Positions 11,760 through 23,529 of a DNA stretch of 64,000 nt are shown here, piece after piece. This DNA comes from Isoetes taiwanensis (taxonomy: Eukaryota > Streptophyta > Lycopodiopsida > Isoetales > Isoetaceae), in contig JAJEKV010000057.1 in assembly GCA_021234155.1 (NCBI GenBank), positions 5,301,821 through 5,365,820 of the forward strand, in the 5' to 3' direction. The translations under genes were made by a program, and so were the position numbers. The first letter of the stretch is position 1; each line of letters starts with the position of its first letter. The notes under the pieces are model-generated. The model worked only from the letters and a program-made list of their open reading frames with translations, did no database searches and was not told the DNA's origin.

Positions 11760-14700
11760 CATAACCTCCTGGAGGTATGACCCCAGCAAACCCACTGACG
11801 CCGTATTCAATAACTCATGCAACGGTTGGCCAGGCACTAGTAACCGAATATACCACTCTCGGATATGGGCAAACACTGGGCAGATCTGGAGGGCATGACA
11901 TTCATCCTCAATGGCGCCCTGGTGGCAATACTGGCAAAGCCTTTGCTCTCGTGCTTCCCGAGCCCAACGTCATGTCTCAATGTGGAGGCGATGTGCACCC
12001 GTGCGAATGGAAGCTATAAGACTGCGCTTCTTCATGGGCAACTGGGTGTACAAGTACTGGTGTGGGCCTCTTGTGAGCCTAGGATTGACTTGCTGCTGAT
12101 AGTGTGCCAGCTTAACGTGCGTCAAAGCATCTGCATCCCAGAGCTTGCGAAGGAAAGTAGCATCTAGGTACAGCTTAAGGGTCTTGTGATCTTTCCTTGT
12201 CCTTACACGTACGCATCTGTTTGCCTATACACCCCAGCGTCAGAATCACTGAGCTTGCTTGTCCTTCCAGCAGGCTTTCAGGCATTGGGGACCCATCGCC
12301 ATGGCCAAAGCAAGATTGGGCAAATGTGTATTACCCATAGCGACCACCTTCTGGAAGTAAATGATATGACGTTCCAATGCAGCCCGTTGAAGGGGTAGAA
12401 AACCTGTCTCCTAGAGTAGGATCTGGTATGGAACTGTGGACTTTACCCCAAGGGCTCGTGCCAAGAAGGCTTTCTGCACCTGCTCGAGGTCATTCCAGGT
12501 GTTGAGGGATATCACCGGACCCCACACTTCTGCCCCATACAGAAGGACCGGCTCGACCAAGGCCCGAAACAAGTGTGCCTGGTGGCCCCAGGCATACAAC
12601 TCTGCCTTGTGGCTGTTGTTCTGCATGGTATATAGTGCTTTCCAACCTGCCGTGACCCACAACCTAATGGCAGCATCCCAATGGGTGGTAATAGAGAACT
12701 CGATCCCTAAGTACTTGTAGGTCGGAGCTACCTCTACATCTTGTCCCTGGTAAGCGAATGAGGGAACCCTTGGCTGACGGGATGATGAAACTAGCAGCAC
12801 CCTAGTTTTGGCCAAGTTAACTCTTCATGCCAGTGAATCGGCAGAAAGTGTCAAGAGCATCTAGGTGACGTTGCATGTCCTCTGGAGTATAGGCTAGGAG
12901 GTTGACATCGTCAGCATATATGAGTTGCCAGATTGTGTGATGCATGAGATGGGCGCCTGCACCTCCATGCTCAGAGAGCCAATCTTCCAGCTGGTCAATG
13001 TATAGGCCAAAGAGTGTGGGGGAGAGGGGGCAACCCTGACACACTCCAACACTACTGATTACCGGCTGTCCTCATATAGCCTATATACTACATTCTGCAA
13101 GTCAAGGGGGGTCTCCAGCTGCCGCAGTCTGTCCCATAACCTGTTCTGGGGCACTGTGTCAAAAGCTTTTGCGAAATCCACGAAACAGCAGTACAGGTTT
13201 TGTCGATGATTCCTGCTATCCTCAATCAATGTGCGCAGAGTGAAGATATGATCAATGGTGGAATGCCTGGGCCAAAAACTTGCCTGTGTGAGAGCTTGCA
13301 CATCTGCCTCCTCTGGCCATATTGTCAGCCGCTACTCAAGGATGCCAGCCAACAGTTTTGCAAAAAGAGAGCTGACCATAATAGTACGATAGTTGGCCGG
13401 GCAGTCATGAGGGTCCCCTGCCTTGTATATGGACATAACTCTACTAGTGGTCCACTGCGGAGGGAAGCCTTCTTGCAATGCTTTATTGAATAATGCTGTG
13501 AGGACAAGCACCAGTGGAGGCCCGACCCATTTCGGAAGTTCCTTTGCATGCCATCTAAATCATTTGCCTTCCCATTAGCTAGGCGTTGTAGGCCCATGAT
13601 GACATCCCCTCTGTGATGACGAGCCATGCCTATCGTGGAGGGACTAGTGTCCGCCCCGAAGGGTCGTAAAAGTCATTGCAAATCTTGTACCCATTGCTCC
13701 GAGGTGATGTTCCCTGTGGGCTGTGCAGTCTTGCTCAAGACCCTTCTTCAGAATGTCTTGGGGTGCCGATCCAGGAGATCAAACATCTATTGCTAATGCT
13801 CTGCGAGGTATCTGGCTTTCTTGTTCTTGAGGAAGGAGCGGTATTGACTGATGCCTGTGGGCGGGAGGTGGGATCAGTGATTTGCCGGAGTGTGCGTTTA
13901 AGCTCCCGACACTCATCATCGAACCATCTGTTGCGGGGGAAGGTGGTAGCTCCCGAGGTTCGCGGTGAGGGGCCTCTCCCAAAGCATCTCGGCCATTTGT
14001 CGAAGCGGGTGAGTCAACCGGCAATTCTTTGTTGAAGTGTGGGGAGTTGTAGCAGTCCTGCCAGGTCATTCTCAAGCCGCTGGGCATAGGTCCCTGCACA
14101 GTCGTAGTCCAGGCGCAGCTGGGGCACCTGGGATGTTGAGGCAGTAGATAAATAGGGAGCTTGCCAATGGAGATGCACGAACAGGGGCTGGTGGTCCGAG
14201 TCCACTTCCTCGTCCCGAGTGTCTGTTCCAATGGAAAAATGGGTAACCAGGTGCAGATCATGTTCCTCAACCCGTGAGATAATCCACCACACTGGGAGCC
14301 GCCCTTGGTTCTCACGTCTACAAGTGCAAGAAATTTGGAAGATGGCCATTGTGCCAACCCCGTTACAAATAGCAGGTCAAAGATACTACCCAGCAACAAC
14401 AACTGCCTGCCATAGCGTGAAATATGGTTGTCGTCTGATATCCTTGATCAAGCCACCTCTGGGGGGTTCAACTGCAAGACGTCCTCTTCCATGGGCTCAA
14501 ATTTTGGGACCTGCTCGGCTCCTGTGCGTGCATTAAAGTCGCCAAACAACATAACCTTGCCCAACTGTTTGTGCTACTGTATGTCATCATATAGATCGAC
14601 ATAGGGCTCCAATCTATCCACATCCGAATGAGTGTTATAAAAGTTGTTCTCGGCATGTGGAAAGTAGCATGCTGTTGTGAAGAGAATGTTGCCATTATCA

Positions 14701-14981
14701 TGCTGCACGCGCACCCACAAGTAGCGATTGTATCTGTCTGTTTTGTGCAGCGAGACTGAGTGCCCCAAGGTTGCACGATAGTAACAGGCAACCCCACCAT
14801 GCCCTCGCTTGCCTGTGCACTCATTGAACACCGAGAAATGCAGATAGCCTGGGAGGTTCGGCAGTCTGTGCCCTGCATGTTCCCATGTTTCCATGAGGAA
14901 AATGAGATCTATATCTAGTGCAATAGAGTTGAGACTCTCCCCTTTCTGCCAATGGAAGACCCGACAGTTCCAAGATACCAT
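11760..14981 (-). pseudogene. LINE ORF2: endonuclease, reverse transcriptase, CCHC-like tail, broken
   Basis: The endonuclease starts MVSWNCRVFHWQKGE at 14981 and has the LIFLMETWE acid motif. A linker with GLQRLANGKANDLDGMQ lies near 13580. RT blocks follow: DFAKAFDTVPQNRLWDRL (about 13170), QGCPLSPTLFGLYIDQLEDW (about 13000), LIYADDVNLLAYT with the catalytic YADD (about 12910), and TYKYLGIEF (about 12710). The C-terminal part (about 11860-11940) has LCQYCHQGAIEDECHALQIC, a Cys/His cluster like that of other LINE tails. The catalytic residues are present, but the frame changes several times. Confidence 0.8.
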
Positions 14982-16063
14982 CCGAAGGCACAGTTCCTAT
15001 TTGTTGGCATTTGATATAGACGCTCGATGATCTGTTCCGGTTGCAGGGGGAGCAGGCGGCGCTCGAAAGCAGCAGCTGCGTGAGCGATTGGAAGGCGCTG
15101 AGGCGAGGAGGTGCGATGAGGGGTACTGGTGGCGATGGTGGAGTGGCGAGGCTTGACGATTGCGCCGGTGACCTCAACAGGCGCCGACCTAAAAATGCGA
15201 AGCTTGCCTCGGACCAGGCCTGTAGCACCCCTTCGACGACGGATGTCCCTGACTTGAGCCAGCTGCTGCTGGCGGGACTCCTGTTGCATCGGAGTAAGAT
15301 CCTGGTCGACATATAGAGTAGTCCCCTTCAATTGCCTACTCTGACGCAGAATTGCCTCACGCACTCATATATGCGCCCGCGTGAAGGTGATAACACTGGG
15401 CGTCCAGGTGTTGAGTCCCAAGGCGGCTTGCTCGAATAATGTGCACTGCAGTCTGAAATGCCATGCGAGATAGGATCTGATCATGGGCGCTTGGTGAGAT
15501 CCTCTCCTGCCTCCTCCAAGAGTCCACGTACCACCACATTATGACGTCGGGCCACCTCTGCTCGCCGCTCATCGAGTCGCAGGGGCAACATTAGTCGTGC
15601 CCCGGCGGGTGATGCGTTATGCGGAGTGTGTGGGCTGTTCACAGCAAGGGCGGTGTGGTGTGCGAGCTGGAGCAGGTGGTGTCTGTCTGCCTGTTTGGCG
15701 ACTTGTGGGCTGTGGGGCATGTGTGCTTGTCTGGCCCCGTGTTGCGGCCTCTGCTGCCTGGAGTCGAGAGCCTAGCTCCTGCTGAAATCTCTGCTACTTG
15801 GCCAACTCATTCGTTCACTACCGTAATTGTTCATGGACCTCGGCATGTAGGCCCCTGCCTTGCTGGGTAATGGTTGCTCGGAGCTCTTGTATCTCCTGAT
15901 CGTGTGTCTCAGCCCTACTCTGTAGGGTTCTTAGCTCTGCTTGGCTGGATTCGAAGGCGGCTCGGACGTTTCGTATTATGGTGGCAGACCCCTCAGCTTC
16001 TGACTTGAGGCGGGAGATAGTTGCCACTGTATCCTGCTCAACACCCGGCTTGTCCCGTGCCAT
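14915..16063 (-). pseudogene. LINE ORF1 (coiled coil, RRM-like, C-terminal domain), broken
   Basis: The start at 16063 (MARDKPGVEQDTVATISRLK) opens a coiled coil to about 15818. A second frame (15481-15720) holds RRAEVARRHNVVVRGLLEE, which resembles the first strand of LINE ORF1 RRM domains. A third (14915-15364) contains REAILRQSRQLKGTTLYVDQ followed by DLTPMQQESR and a basic end, the pattern of ORF1 C-terminal domains. ORF1 proteins bind LINE RNA and act as nucleic-acid chaperones. At least two frame changes separate the pieces. The last piece overlaps the start of the endonuclease ORF by about 70 bases. Confidence 0.75.
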
Positions 16064-16080
16064 AGTCTGGAGAAATACAT

Positions 16081-16849
16081 ATTATTAGTAGGTCTTTAGA
16101 ATTTTAGGGGTAAATTCAAAATAAATTTTAGAGCTCCATACAAGTGGCAATATTATGTCCCTTCACTTGGCTAACATAGAGCTTGGTCACATCCTTACCA
16201 GTTTAAAATTATTTTATGGAAGTTATTAGTGTGCATAATATTTTGAAATACGCCCTATGGGTCTAAAGGTTTGGCAAATATCAAATTGGCCACTTATGGA
16301 GTAAACTAATAAGTTACTGTTTTGAAGTGACCACTATCATTTGACTGTGGTGAGAATGCATCTTACGCCGATGTGGCCGGATATTTTTCAAAAATTGTGG
16401 ATGTGTGGTCAAGGGCCACTAAAAAGCACCCTGGTGGAGGCAAGATTGGAGCGAAATTTGGTGCCGGAATAGAAGAACAGAGTACCAAAAAAAAGGGGAG
16501 AGAGAAAAGAGTATGACAAAATCTAGTAGGACAAAGATTTCGAAATTCTTGGGATTGACGTGGCCTCCAATCATAATTACCTTTAACTGTCCTTTTATTA
16601 TTGACGGGTGGAAATAGGGTGTTGTGTATTGGGTGCTAGGGTGCTTCCCACTAGCAGGTTTTCACCCAGCTACTAGACATGCCTGCTCGAGACATGCATG
16701 AGGAGGCATGGGAGGACTGCTCTAAGCTTGCATGACTCCAAATTTTTAGTACTATTGTAAAGTTTATGTAATATATGACTCCAAATTATCGTAATCTGAT
16801 CACAAGCATTGTCTCTCATGTTATCAAAATTCAAGATGAAAGATAAAAT
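16081..16849. other. Sequence between two LINEs, no gene seen
   Basis: AT-rich sequence without a supported gene. The first part may be the 5' UTR of the LINE to the left. A short block near 16640-16700 has repeated CATGC words but no clear element. Confidence 0.3.
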
Positions 16850-17425
16850 GGAAATAAGTGACTACAAGCCTGTCGGGTGTGAGCCCTCTCTGCCCTTGTT
16901 GTGGCCTTCATCGTGAGACTGTGGAGCATTGTCTGGTTTTATGCCCTCATTTGCAGGCTGCCTGGGATTGGGTTAGGGCTCTGTTTCAGGTGAGATTGAC
17001 TAGCCAGCAGTTGCTGCTTCATGTATATCCTGGTGCTTGGCCGCTCTTGCGCGCAGCAAGCCTTGCATCTGTGCGTGGCTTGGTTGGTGTGGCTGATTTG
17101 GAAGCGGCGGCGGTTGTGGATCTTTCAGGGGATTCAGCAACCTGCAACCTCTCTGATTCCTCGACTCAGGTACAAGCTATTTCAAAGCTTTCTAGTGTTC
17201 CCGGGATTAGTAGAGCGGAAGTTTGCCATTTGGCGGGACTTCTTGGGTGTTGTAGATGGTGATGGTCAGTTTGTACAGCAGTAGAGTTGCAGTTTTTCTG
17301 TGAGTTTGTTGTGGAGTGTCGAGGTATCGCTGTCTCTTTGGGGCAGTTCTCCTTCCTCCTCACTTGCTTTGTAACATTACCATTCTTTTAATATATTGAT
17401 GACACAGTTCTTCAAAAAAAAAATG
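16850..17425 (+). mobile_element. 5'-truncated L1 LINE (3' end only)
   Basis: The plus strand encodes the C-terminal zinc region of plant L1 ORF2: LCPCCGLHRETVEHCLVLCP at about 16887-16946, then in a second frame VWLIWKRRRLWIFQGIQQ and KLFQSFLVFPGLVERKFAIW. A short 3' UTR ends in ATATATTGATGACA and an A run at 17416-17425. Flanking GGAAATAAG (about 16850) and TGAAATAAA (about 17424) may be the target duplication. The copy is 5' truncated and has one frame change. Confidence 0.75.
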
Positions 17426-18360
17426 AAATAAATTAAAATATAAAAAGAAACTAGACCTCGTGAGGATTGCAACCAGGTCAAACTTTATTCAACCTTCATA
17501 TGGTAGGTTGTCAAGTATCATCTGATAAGTAGCCTCTTGAAGGAAAAATTTGTTGGTGCTAGAAATCTACACCTTGTCAAACTTACTTGCTGATACATGA
17601 TTAATGTACTAAAAAGTGAGCCCTTTGCTTTAATTAGTTTCCAACTACCATCAGGCCGAATAGCATAGTACCCGGGATAGATTCCGGATGTTTTTTCCAA
17701 AACTTCTATACGTATTTTTCCAAAAAAATATATTTTGGAAGTGAAATATGTTTTTATAGTTTCATACATTAAGCGAGAAAAGTTGCGGCACGGCTACATC
17801 CACATGGTGCAAAGCAGAGTGACTTCATCGACTACTCGTACCAAGAATTTCTCCGAGAGGTAGTAAAACGGCACTCCTGCGCGGGAAAAGTCAAATGTGG
17901 CAGCTTACTAATACACAAGGTAGAGCATTCTACAGCAACAACCACCATTTACACCAGAGGAAGAGTTCCAACAAATTCAAAGGAACTTATATAAGCCAGG
18001 TAGGGGACCAAGCTCAAGCCACCCTCTTCGATCAAGCAGCATAAGGGAAAGAATAGATGTCAACTTGGAGAATGCCATCATGATGCAGATGGACTGTATC
18101 TCTTAGCAATTGATATCTATGACAACTCAGCGGGGAGGAAAGGCACAGGAGCAGCAAGGCCCCAAAGGGGGAAGGCAGTCTGCTATTAACTTCTAGCCCT
18201 AAGCCAAGGGCAGATGATAGTGTTCCACAACGACTTCAGCCCAAGGGGAGAATAGGCCATCGCTCTCCTCATAGCATTGACGGGCTTTGGCAAGCATGCC
18301 AAGATAAGGGAAAATACAGATCATATTATTCTCTTCAAGAGGTCAGTGGCACTATAGAGC
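17426..18360. other. Intergenic, no gene seen
   Basis: No convincing coding or repeat signal. A minus-strand frame at 17518-17769 has biased, low-complexity composition and no motif. Confidence 0.3.
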
Positions 18361-18630
18361 TTGGACTTCGCACGAGGACACTTATGTGATGCACCCTTGG
18401 CAGTAATAGCGAATGGCACTGGAGCTCCTAGCACCCCAATTGGCTCGAGCACTGGAGGGAGGAACTCTATGAAACATCCTTCGAAACATCGACAAAGGCT
18501 TCATGCCCAAGGACATCAAGCAGTTTTTCAAGTCCAAGTGTCGACATCGGAATTAGACCCTCCAAGCTTTGCAATAATTAGAGATGACTTGAGATATGAA
18601 TATGTGTCATTACTTGAGTTAATTGTATAG
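18361..18630 (+). CDS. Unidentified ORF, possible exon
   Basis: An 89-codon frame starting MDFARGHLCDAPLAVIANGT. No motif recognised. It lies 280 bases before the Ser/Arg-rich ORF and could be an upstream exon of the same decayed gene or element. Confidence 0.2.
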   Translation: MDFARGHLCDAPLAVIANGTGAPSTPIGSSTGGRNSMKHPSKHRQRLHAQGHQAVFQVQVSTSELDPPSFAIIRDDLRYEYVSLLELIV

Positions 18631-18913
18631 GTATACAAATAATATTGTAGCCTTATTGTCGCATCTTATCTTGATTTCTTTTATGTTTGAAATAAATCAA
18701 CATAGAGGTATCACAATAACATATATCTTTGAATGATAAACATGTGCAATTAATACTTGCAGCTAGAAACTTCGGTTCAGCCCCACAGGTCCGAGAGAAT
18801 TAAAGACGACAATTCAATTGGCAACCCAGGAACTTGTTTGGTAGAGAACCTGGGGAGGAAGAGGATATATCTGCAGATGCTATCAACAGGCCGACTAATA
18901 CATAGACGTAACT

Positions 18914-19369
18914 ATGGCGCAACTTGTGCAATGGGCCACCCCACTCATGCAAGCTCAAGAGTGTGAACCAGTGCCACCATCACCTCTTCCCCAGGAGGTA
19001 GAACAGGAGGACCAACCAGAGCAGGAGGCACCACTCGTAGCACCTAGAAGCATAAAAAGGAAGAGAAGAAATAGAAGAAGCCGTAGCCCTTCGAGCTCTA
19101 GCCCAGGTAGCAACACAGACAGTGGATCAGATAGCAGTTCGGAGAGTGAATCAGACAGCTTTTATGCTAGGCATAAGAACTGCAAGGCAGAAGATTATCA
19201 GAAGAAGATAGATAGCGTCGTAAGTAAGGTCTGGAAAACTCGTAAGCTGGGGCAGTTATCAGGGAAGGACGGCCAGGCATGGAGGCCGAGGCATGGCTTG
19301 CTGAGATGGAAGAATTTGGGACATGGCATTGAAGGTATAGCTTCATCTTCTTCAGCATCATTGTTTTAA
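18914..19369 (+). CDS. Unidentified Ser/Arg/Glu-rich ORF (151 codons)
   Basis: The frame starts MAQLVQWATPLMQAQECEPV. It continues through a Pro/Glu-rich stretch, a basic block (RSIKRKRRNRRSRSPSSSS) and an alternating Ser/Asp/Glu tract (SGSDSSSESESDS), then a Lys-rich segment KAEDYQKKIDSVVSKVWKTR. Such mixed-charge Ser tracts occur in nuclear proteins and in some retroelement Gag proteins. An upstream acceptor (TACTTGCAG at about 18762) suggests an exon could begin there. Family unknown, and it may be a fragment. Confidence 0.3.
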   Translation: MAQLVQWATPLMQAQECEPVPPSPLPQEVEQEDQPEQEAPLVAPRSIKRKRRNRRSRSPSSSSPGSNTDSGSDSSSESESDSFYARHKNCKAEDYQKKIDSVVSKVWKTRKLGQLSGKDGQAWRPRHGLLRWKNLGHGIEGIASSSSASLF

Positions 19370-20282
19370 TCCATTTGCATATTTTAAGCCATTTATTTCA
19401 AATGCTTTTATTATTTGAGTTATTTATCTAGATTTTTTAGGGCCAAGCAGTACCTGTGTCAAATAAACACGAGGATGTTCAATGACTGCCATAATGCAAT
19501 TATATAAATATCGAAAAATAAAGATGGAAGATTGTCCTTTGAGAAAGTAATTGAGTCTATCATTTCAAGGAGAGGCTATATTCTTGTGAAGATGGGAGGA
19601 TCTACAAGAATCTCAGAACATCCCATTAGACATGATCAACATGAGGGAAACAATGCGATTCTAGAAACTGGAATACCAGAAGATAATGCACTTTAGAGCG
19701 GAAGATTTATCTATGTCAAGCTCATTAGGTAAAATTTTGTTGATAAGCATCTGAATGTATCATGCCAGCTCCCTCGTGTGGTCTTTTGTTTAAGTATAGC
19801 TTCCATATGGCCTTTTAATTAAGTACGGTTAATAGCTGATGCATATTCTAAGAAAAGCTTTTCTCATTCAGCCTTTGGCCAATGGCAAAGTTTATTAGTT
19901 TGTGGAACATTAACCATTATAAAGAAAGCGGTCATGACTAACTTTGACATGCTCATGCTATAAGTTCGTGTCAACATTTGAATGGTTCTTAGACGTATCT
20001 AAGTAAAGTAGCCCAAACTTATGTAGGTTATCCAACAATATCCTTACATCAAAAAGATGATATGAGATGTAAAATTGGCAATACTATTGGCTTTTTAGCA
20101 TGAACTCATCTAAAAGAAACAGTAAGATTAACCACATTCTTTCTTACGGAGTTCTAGATGGATTGCACTATTATGATGAAAAGCCAAAAACATCAGTCTG
20201 GTCTCATGTTTTAGTAAGCTCGCATCCTATGCATTGGATTATCATCTATAGTTAGACATTGTTAACTTTGTTAGCATCTATG
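19370..20282. other. Intergenic, no gene seen
   Basis: AT-rich. A short charged frame near 19540-19690 (about KVIESIISRRGYILVKMGGS) reads protein-like for about 40 codons but ends in stops. No other feature. Confidence 0.3.
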
Positions 20283-20645
20283 AATGCTCAAAGCAATATT
20301 AAAGCCGACCATTTTGTTCATTGGTGGAAACTTGATGTGCTTCATGATGTCAAATTTGCTTATCAAGTTGGGCATTTCCCATATGGTTAACTCTGCTAGC
20401 ATTTTGGAATGCTCAAAGTAATATTAAAGCCGACCATTTTGTTTATTGGTGGAAACTTGATGTGTTTCATGATGTCATATTTGCTTACCAAGTTGGGCAT
20501 ATCCCATATGGTTAACTTCGTTAACATTTTGAATGCTCAAGTAATATTAAAGCCGACCATTTTGTTTATTGTTGGAAACTTGATGTGCTTCATAATGTCA
20601 AAATCGCTTAGCAAGTTGGGTGATTCTTCCATGGTGTCAAAAGTC
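20283..20645 (+). repeat. Tandem repeat, three units of about 125 bp
   Basis: Units start at 20283, 20408 and 20532, each with AATGCTCAA followed by ATTAAAGCCGACCATTTTGT and a shared GTGGAAACTTGATGTG region. The spacing is 125 and 124 bp. The third unit decays towards 20645. The units differ at several positions. A partial match upstream (TTGTTAACTTTGTTAGCATC, about 20258) suggests the array once extended left. A frame through units two and three is a consequence of the repeat. Confidence 0.85.
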
Positions 20646-20804
20646 GTTGCAATATATGTGATAAAAATCATAGAGTAAGGATCCGACTTTTGAAAAGGTA
20701 ATCTATAAAACCTATATGGTCCAAAAATGAGAAAGTATAAAAATTTAAAGGAATAACAAAAATATGCCCAACTAGACGTTCATTTATTTGTCAATTTGAT
20801 TCTG

Positions 20805-20836
20805 ACGAAAAGCCCAGCAATGCTGGGCATTTTTTC
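20805..20836 (+). other. Short perfect hairpin followed by T run
   Basis: AGCCCAGCA and TGCTGGGCA form a 9-bp stem around a single base and are followed by six T. It looks like a bacterial intrinsic terminator, but nothing else here is bacterial. It may be the remnant of an inverted-repeat element. Confidence 0.4.
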
Positions 20837-21159
20837 TAGTCTCCAATGGAGTTCACAAACTTCTTCTTGCAAGGAGAGACTTTGCTATTTTGTTTCTAGA
20901 ATTCTGAAATGCTCTGCTTGCAAACAAGGCTGAGAGAATCACATCTCAACCTCCTTTAGAAGACCACACACCATTTTCAAGGATGGCTTCCGATGTCCTC
21001 AATGCAGTAGTTGCAATTGTGGATCTTTTGGCACCTAACATAAGAAATATTTAATGAAATTGCTTTAGCCAGCAATATTCAGTAGATTCAAGCGTTTAAA
21101 AGCATAAAAAAGAGTGAGAGATATATCTAAGAGCCTGGTCATAGTCGAATTGAATCTGA

Positions 21160-21543
21160 TTTTAGCCATCATCAGTGTTGAAGTTCTGGCTTGCCAAACA
21201 TCATGGGAATGTATCCCTGAGATGTATTGTAGAGGAGGATGAGACCTTTCCGTCAAAGCTAAGATCACTTGAATCAGAGTTTGAAATTTTAAGTTATGGT
21301 ATTCTAAATCTCTCCTAAATCCTCACAACTTTTTTGTGTATTAAAAATAACATAACTTGTGATTTCCAAACTCCGATTCATATAATCTTTGCTTTGATGG
21401 AGAGATCTCATCCTCCACAGATACATTCCGCTTTAGATCATCGCAAATAAGTTACAATTATTTTCATAAAAGTACCCCCAAAATCAGGGGCATTATGGCA
21501 ATTTTAGCAAAACATAACAGTAGTTTGAAGTTTTTCCCTCAAA
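21160..21543. mobile_element. Decayed copy of the 49.4-kb fold-back MITE
   Basis: The right part (21430-21543) matches the right arm of the MITE at 49418-49873. Shared words are TTAGATCATCGCA, AGTACCCCCAAAATCAGGGGC, ATTTTAGCAAAACATAA and GAAGTTTTTCCC. The inner halves (AGTTATGGT, GAGATCT/GAGACCT, TTGTAGAGGAGGATGAGA) also align. The left terminal arm is missing or too diverged to see. A whole-element fold-back of about 380 bp can still be traced. Confidence 0.6.
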
Positions 21544-22590
21544 TCAAACTACAAACCAAACCCCCATGTGAATATGCACCCAAACCAAAAGGGGGTTCAG
21601 GGGGGATTTAATTTTAAAGTGTTGGATGTAATGGTGTTTGTATTAATTCAAAAAAGTTTTGGCACCTTCGGGGCCTAGGAAAAGATGGTGTACAAATTAG
21701 AGAAAGGGGTATACATAGATATACAAACGTAGCCATGAGAATACTAGAATAAGCAAAGAAACAATATAATTTATAAGAAAAACAATGAAATACAAGAAAG
21801 AAACAATAAGAAAGATATCCTGAGCAATAAGAAATAGTTTTGCAAGTTTGACGTTAAAGTTTTACATGGCCCGTATTTAAGGGTTAAATCATAATAGGTC
21901 CACACGTGGTTTTCAAATTCAAAAATATAATGTTTGAATATCAATGTCAAAATATAACATTTAAGAGAACTATTGGCATTAAAAACCACCATAGTTTACA
22001 AGCTTGATACAAGAGACATCATTGACCAATTAAGCTTCCCATTGCAAAAATCTCCTTTGTATACCAAGCCCTTGCAAACTACAAGGATGGGAAAGAGTAC
22101 CATGTGTCATGCAGAAGCCAGCCATTGATTTCCATCAAATAAATTTTAAAATTTTAACAAAGAAAACAAACAGTTTTAAACTAACAAGCTTTATTCCACA
22201 CTATACATGCCAAACCTGATCACTTCAGCATTACACATGCCAAACCTGATCACTCTGAGACATTTGAATGCGATAAGCATCTTAGATGGACTTACAAAAT
22301 CTGTAGAGATTATAATAAAGGGGTGAGAATTGAAGGCTGCTTCAAATATCATGCCGTGGACCTGCATATATTTTATAATCCTTTATTCTTGGTTAGAATT
22401 TACAAAGCACTGAATGTACACAACACATCTAATAAAATAAATATTGTAATAATACAGTTCGTTACAAACCCATGGAAGCAGGGGCATGAGAAAGAAAATT
22501 GAGATCACAATTAGGAGGCAGTACTGAAGAGGCAATAGAAGCAGGAAACTAAGAGCAAGATTGCATGTCGGCGGTGGTAACCAGAGAGGC
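21544..22590. other. Intergenic with minor duplications
   Basis: No gene supported. ACATGCCAAACCTGATCAC occurs twice within 30 bases near 22205-22253. The rest is AT-rich. Confidence 0.3.
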
Positions 22591-22930
22591 CGAAATGCAT
22601 GATCCCAATTATAGGACTGAATTACAAAAAAAAAACCACCTGATGCCATACACCATCAAAAAGCTTACTGCAAGAGCTTTTCAACGCACAAAAAATCGCT
22701 CAAAGCAGACACCTGAGATCGGAGATATCTGAGATTGAAGCAACGCCAAAACTAACGATAACTATGGAGGCCGAAATGGATGATCCTAATTCCGAGACTG
22801 AAGTAGAGAGAAAATTACCTGATGCCATACAATCCTGGAAAGCTTACTGCAAGAGCTTTCCAATGCACTAAAAATCGCTTGAAACTGACACTCGAGGAGG
22901 GAGATATATGAGATTGAAGCAGCGCAACCC
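22591..22930. repeat. Direct duplication of a block of about 170 bp
   Basis: Two adjacent copies (about 22591-22757 and 22765-22930) share GAGGCCGAAATG, ACCTGATGCCATACA, AGCTTACTGCAAGAGCTTT, AAAAATCGCT and GATATNTGAGATTGAAGCA. They differ at roughly one base in seven by eye, so the duplication is not recent. No coding potential. Confidence 0.75.
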
Positions 22931-22976
22931 TAGCCCTAGTGAGCTGCGCCATCACCAAATCAGCCAAGCCTTTATC

Positions 22977-23051
22977 TAATATTCACATACAACCACACAA
23001 TCTCTCCTTTTTTGCCTTATTTAATATTCACATACAACCACACAATCTCTT
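22977..23051. repeat. Short direct repeat (28 bp, two copies)
   Basis: AATATTCACATACAACCACA plus CAATCTCT occurs at about 22978-23005 and 23024-23051. It lies within a frame (22939-23517) that I do not regard as a gene. Confidence 0.7.
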
Positions 23052-23529
23052 TTTTTTTTTTAAAAAATCAACGACCAAGAAAAGATGCACTCTAGAAGTA
23101 CTATTTAGTACAATCAAACAAATACATCAACCAAATCATAGCAAAACCATATTAAAAAGCGTACAAAAAACACAAAGGAAACCCCTGTTATTGTGCTATA
23201 ATGTCAGAGAATTACTATCTAATTATCGTCTGAATTTATATTTTGTAGTGAAGAAGGAGCTTATGGAATCACCCCTTGCATTTACTACTATGCAATATTC
23301 CATGCTGGAGGGATTGACATTTGACATTTGCTTATATTCTATTCTATGGTCCCAAATATATGAAAATGGATCATGGAATGGGTTTTTTAGCAACCAAACA
23401 TGTGCGTATTTTTCTCTTATTTGTTTTTCTTTTCAATCACTGGCGGGAAAACGCACGCCCAATTCTGTTTTGTGGAGTAATTTTTTATCTTGGGCTGGAT
23501 TCTATGGCAGAATATGACTTTTCTAGAAA

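Larger units (their letters stand above)
11490..16080 (-). mobile_element. Near full-length LINE (ORF1 + EN-RT ORF2), broken
   Basis: On the minus strand, in 5'-to-3' order: ORF1 with coiled coil, RRM-like and C-terminal parts (16063-14915), an apurinic-type endonuclease (14981-14000), RT (13627-12817), a C-terminal region with a Cys/His motif (to about 11760), and a 3' UTR with a strong stem-loop (11618-11684). The layout is that of a two-ORF non-LTR retrotransposon. It differs from the DUF4283-type L1 at 34.85-41.38 kb and is the same family as the copy at 51.85-54.08 kb. Several frame changes in each ORF make it inactive. I could not define a target duplication or a poly-A tail. Confidence 0.85.

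Noticed and set aside
20805-20836. Bacterial Rho-independent terminator
   Set aside because: No bacterial genes or promoters anywhere; the surroundings are plant repeats.
22939-23517. 192-codon plus frame
   Set aside because: It runs through a short direct repeat and poly-T/poly-A tracts, has no motif, and overlaps the AP2-like segment on the other strand.
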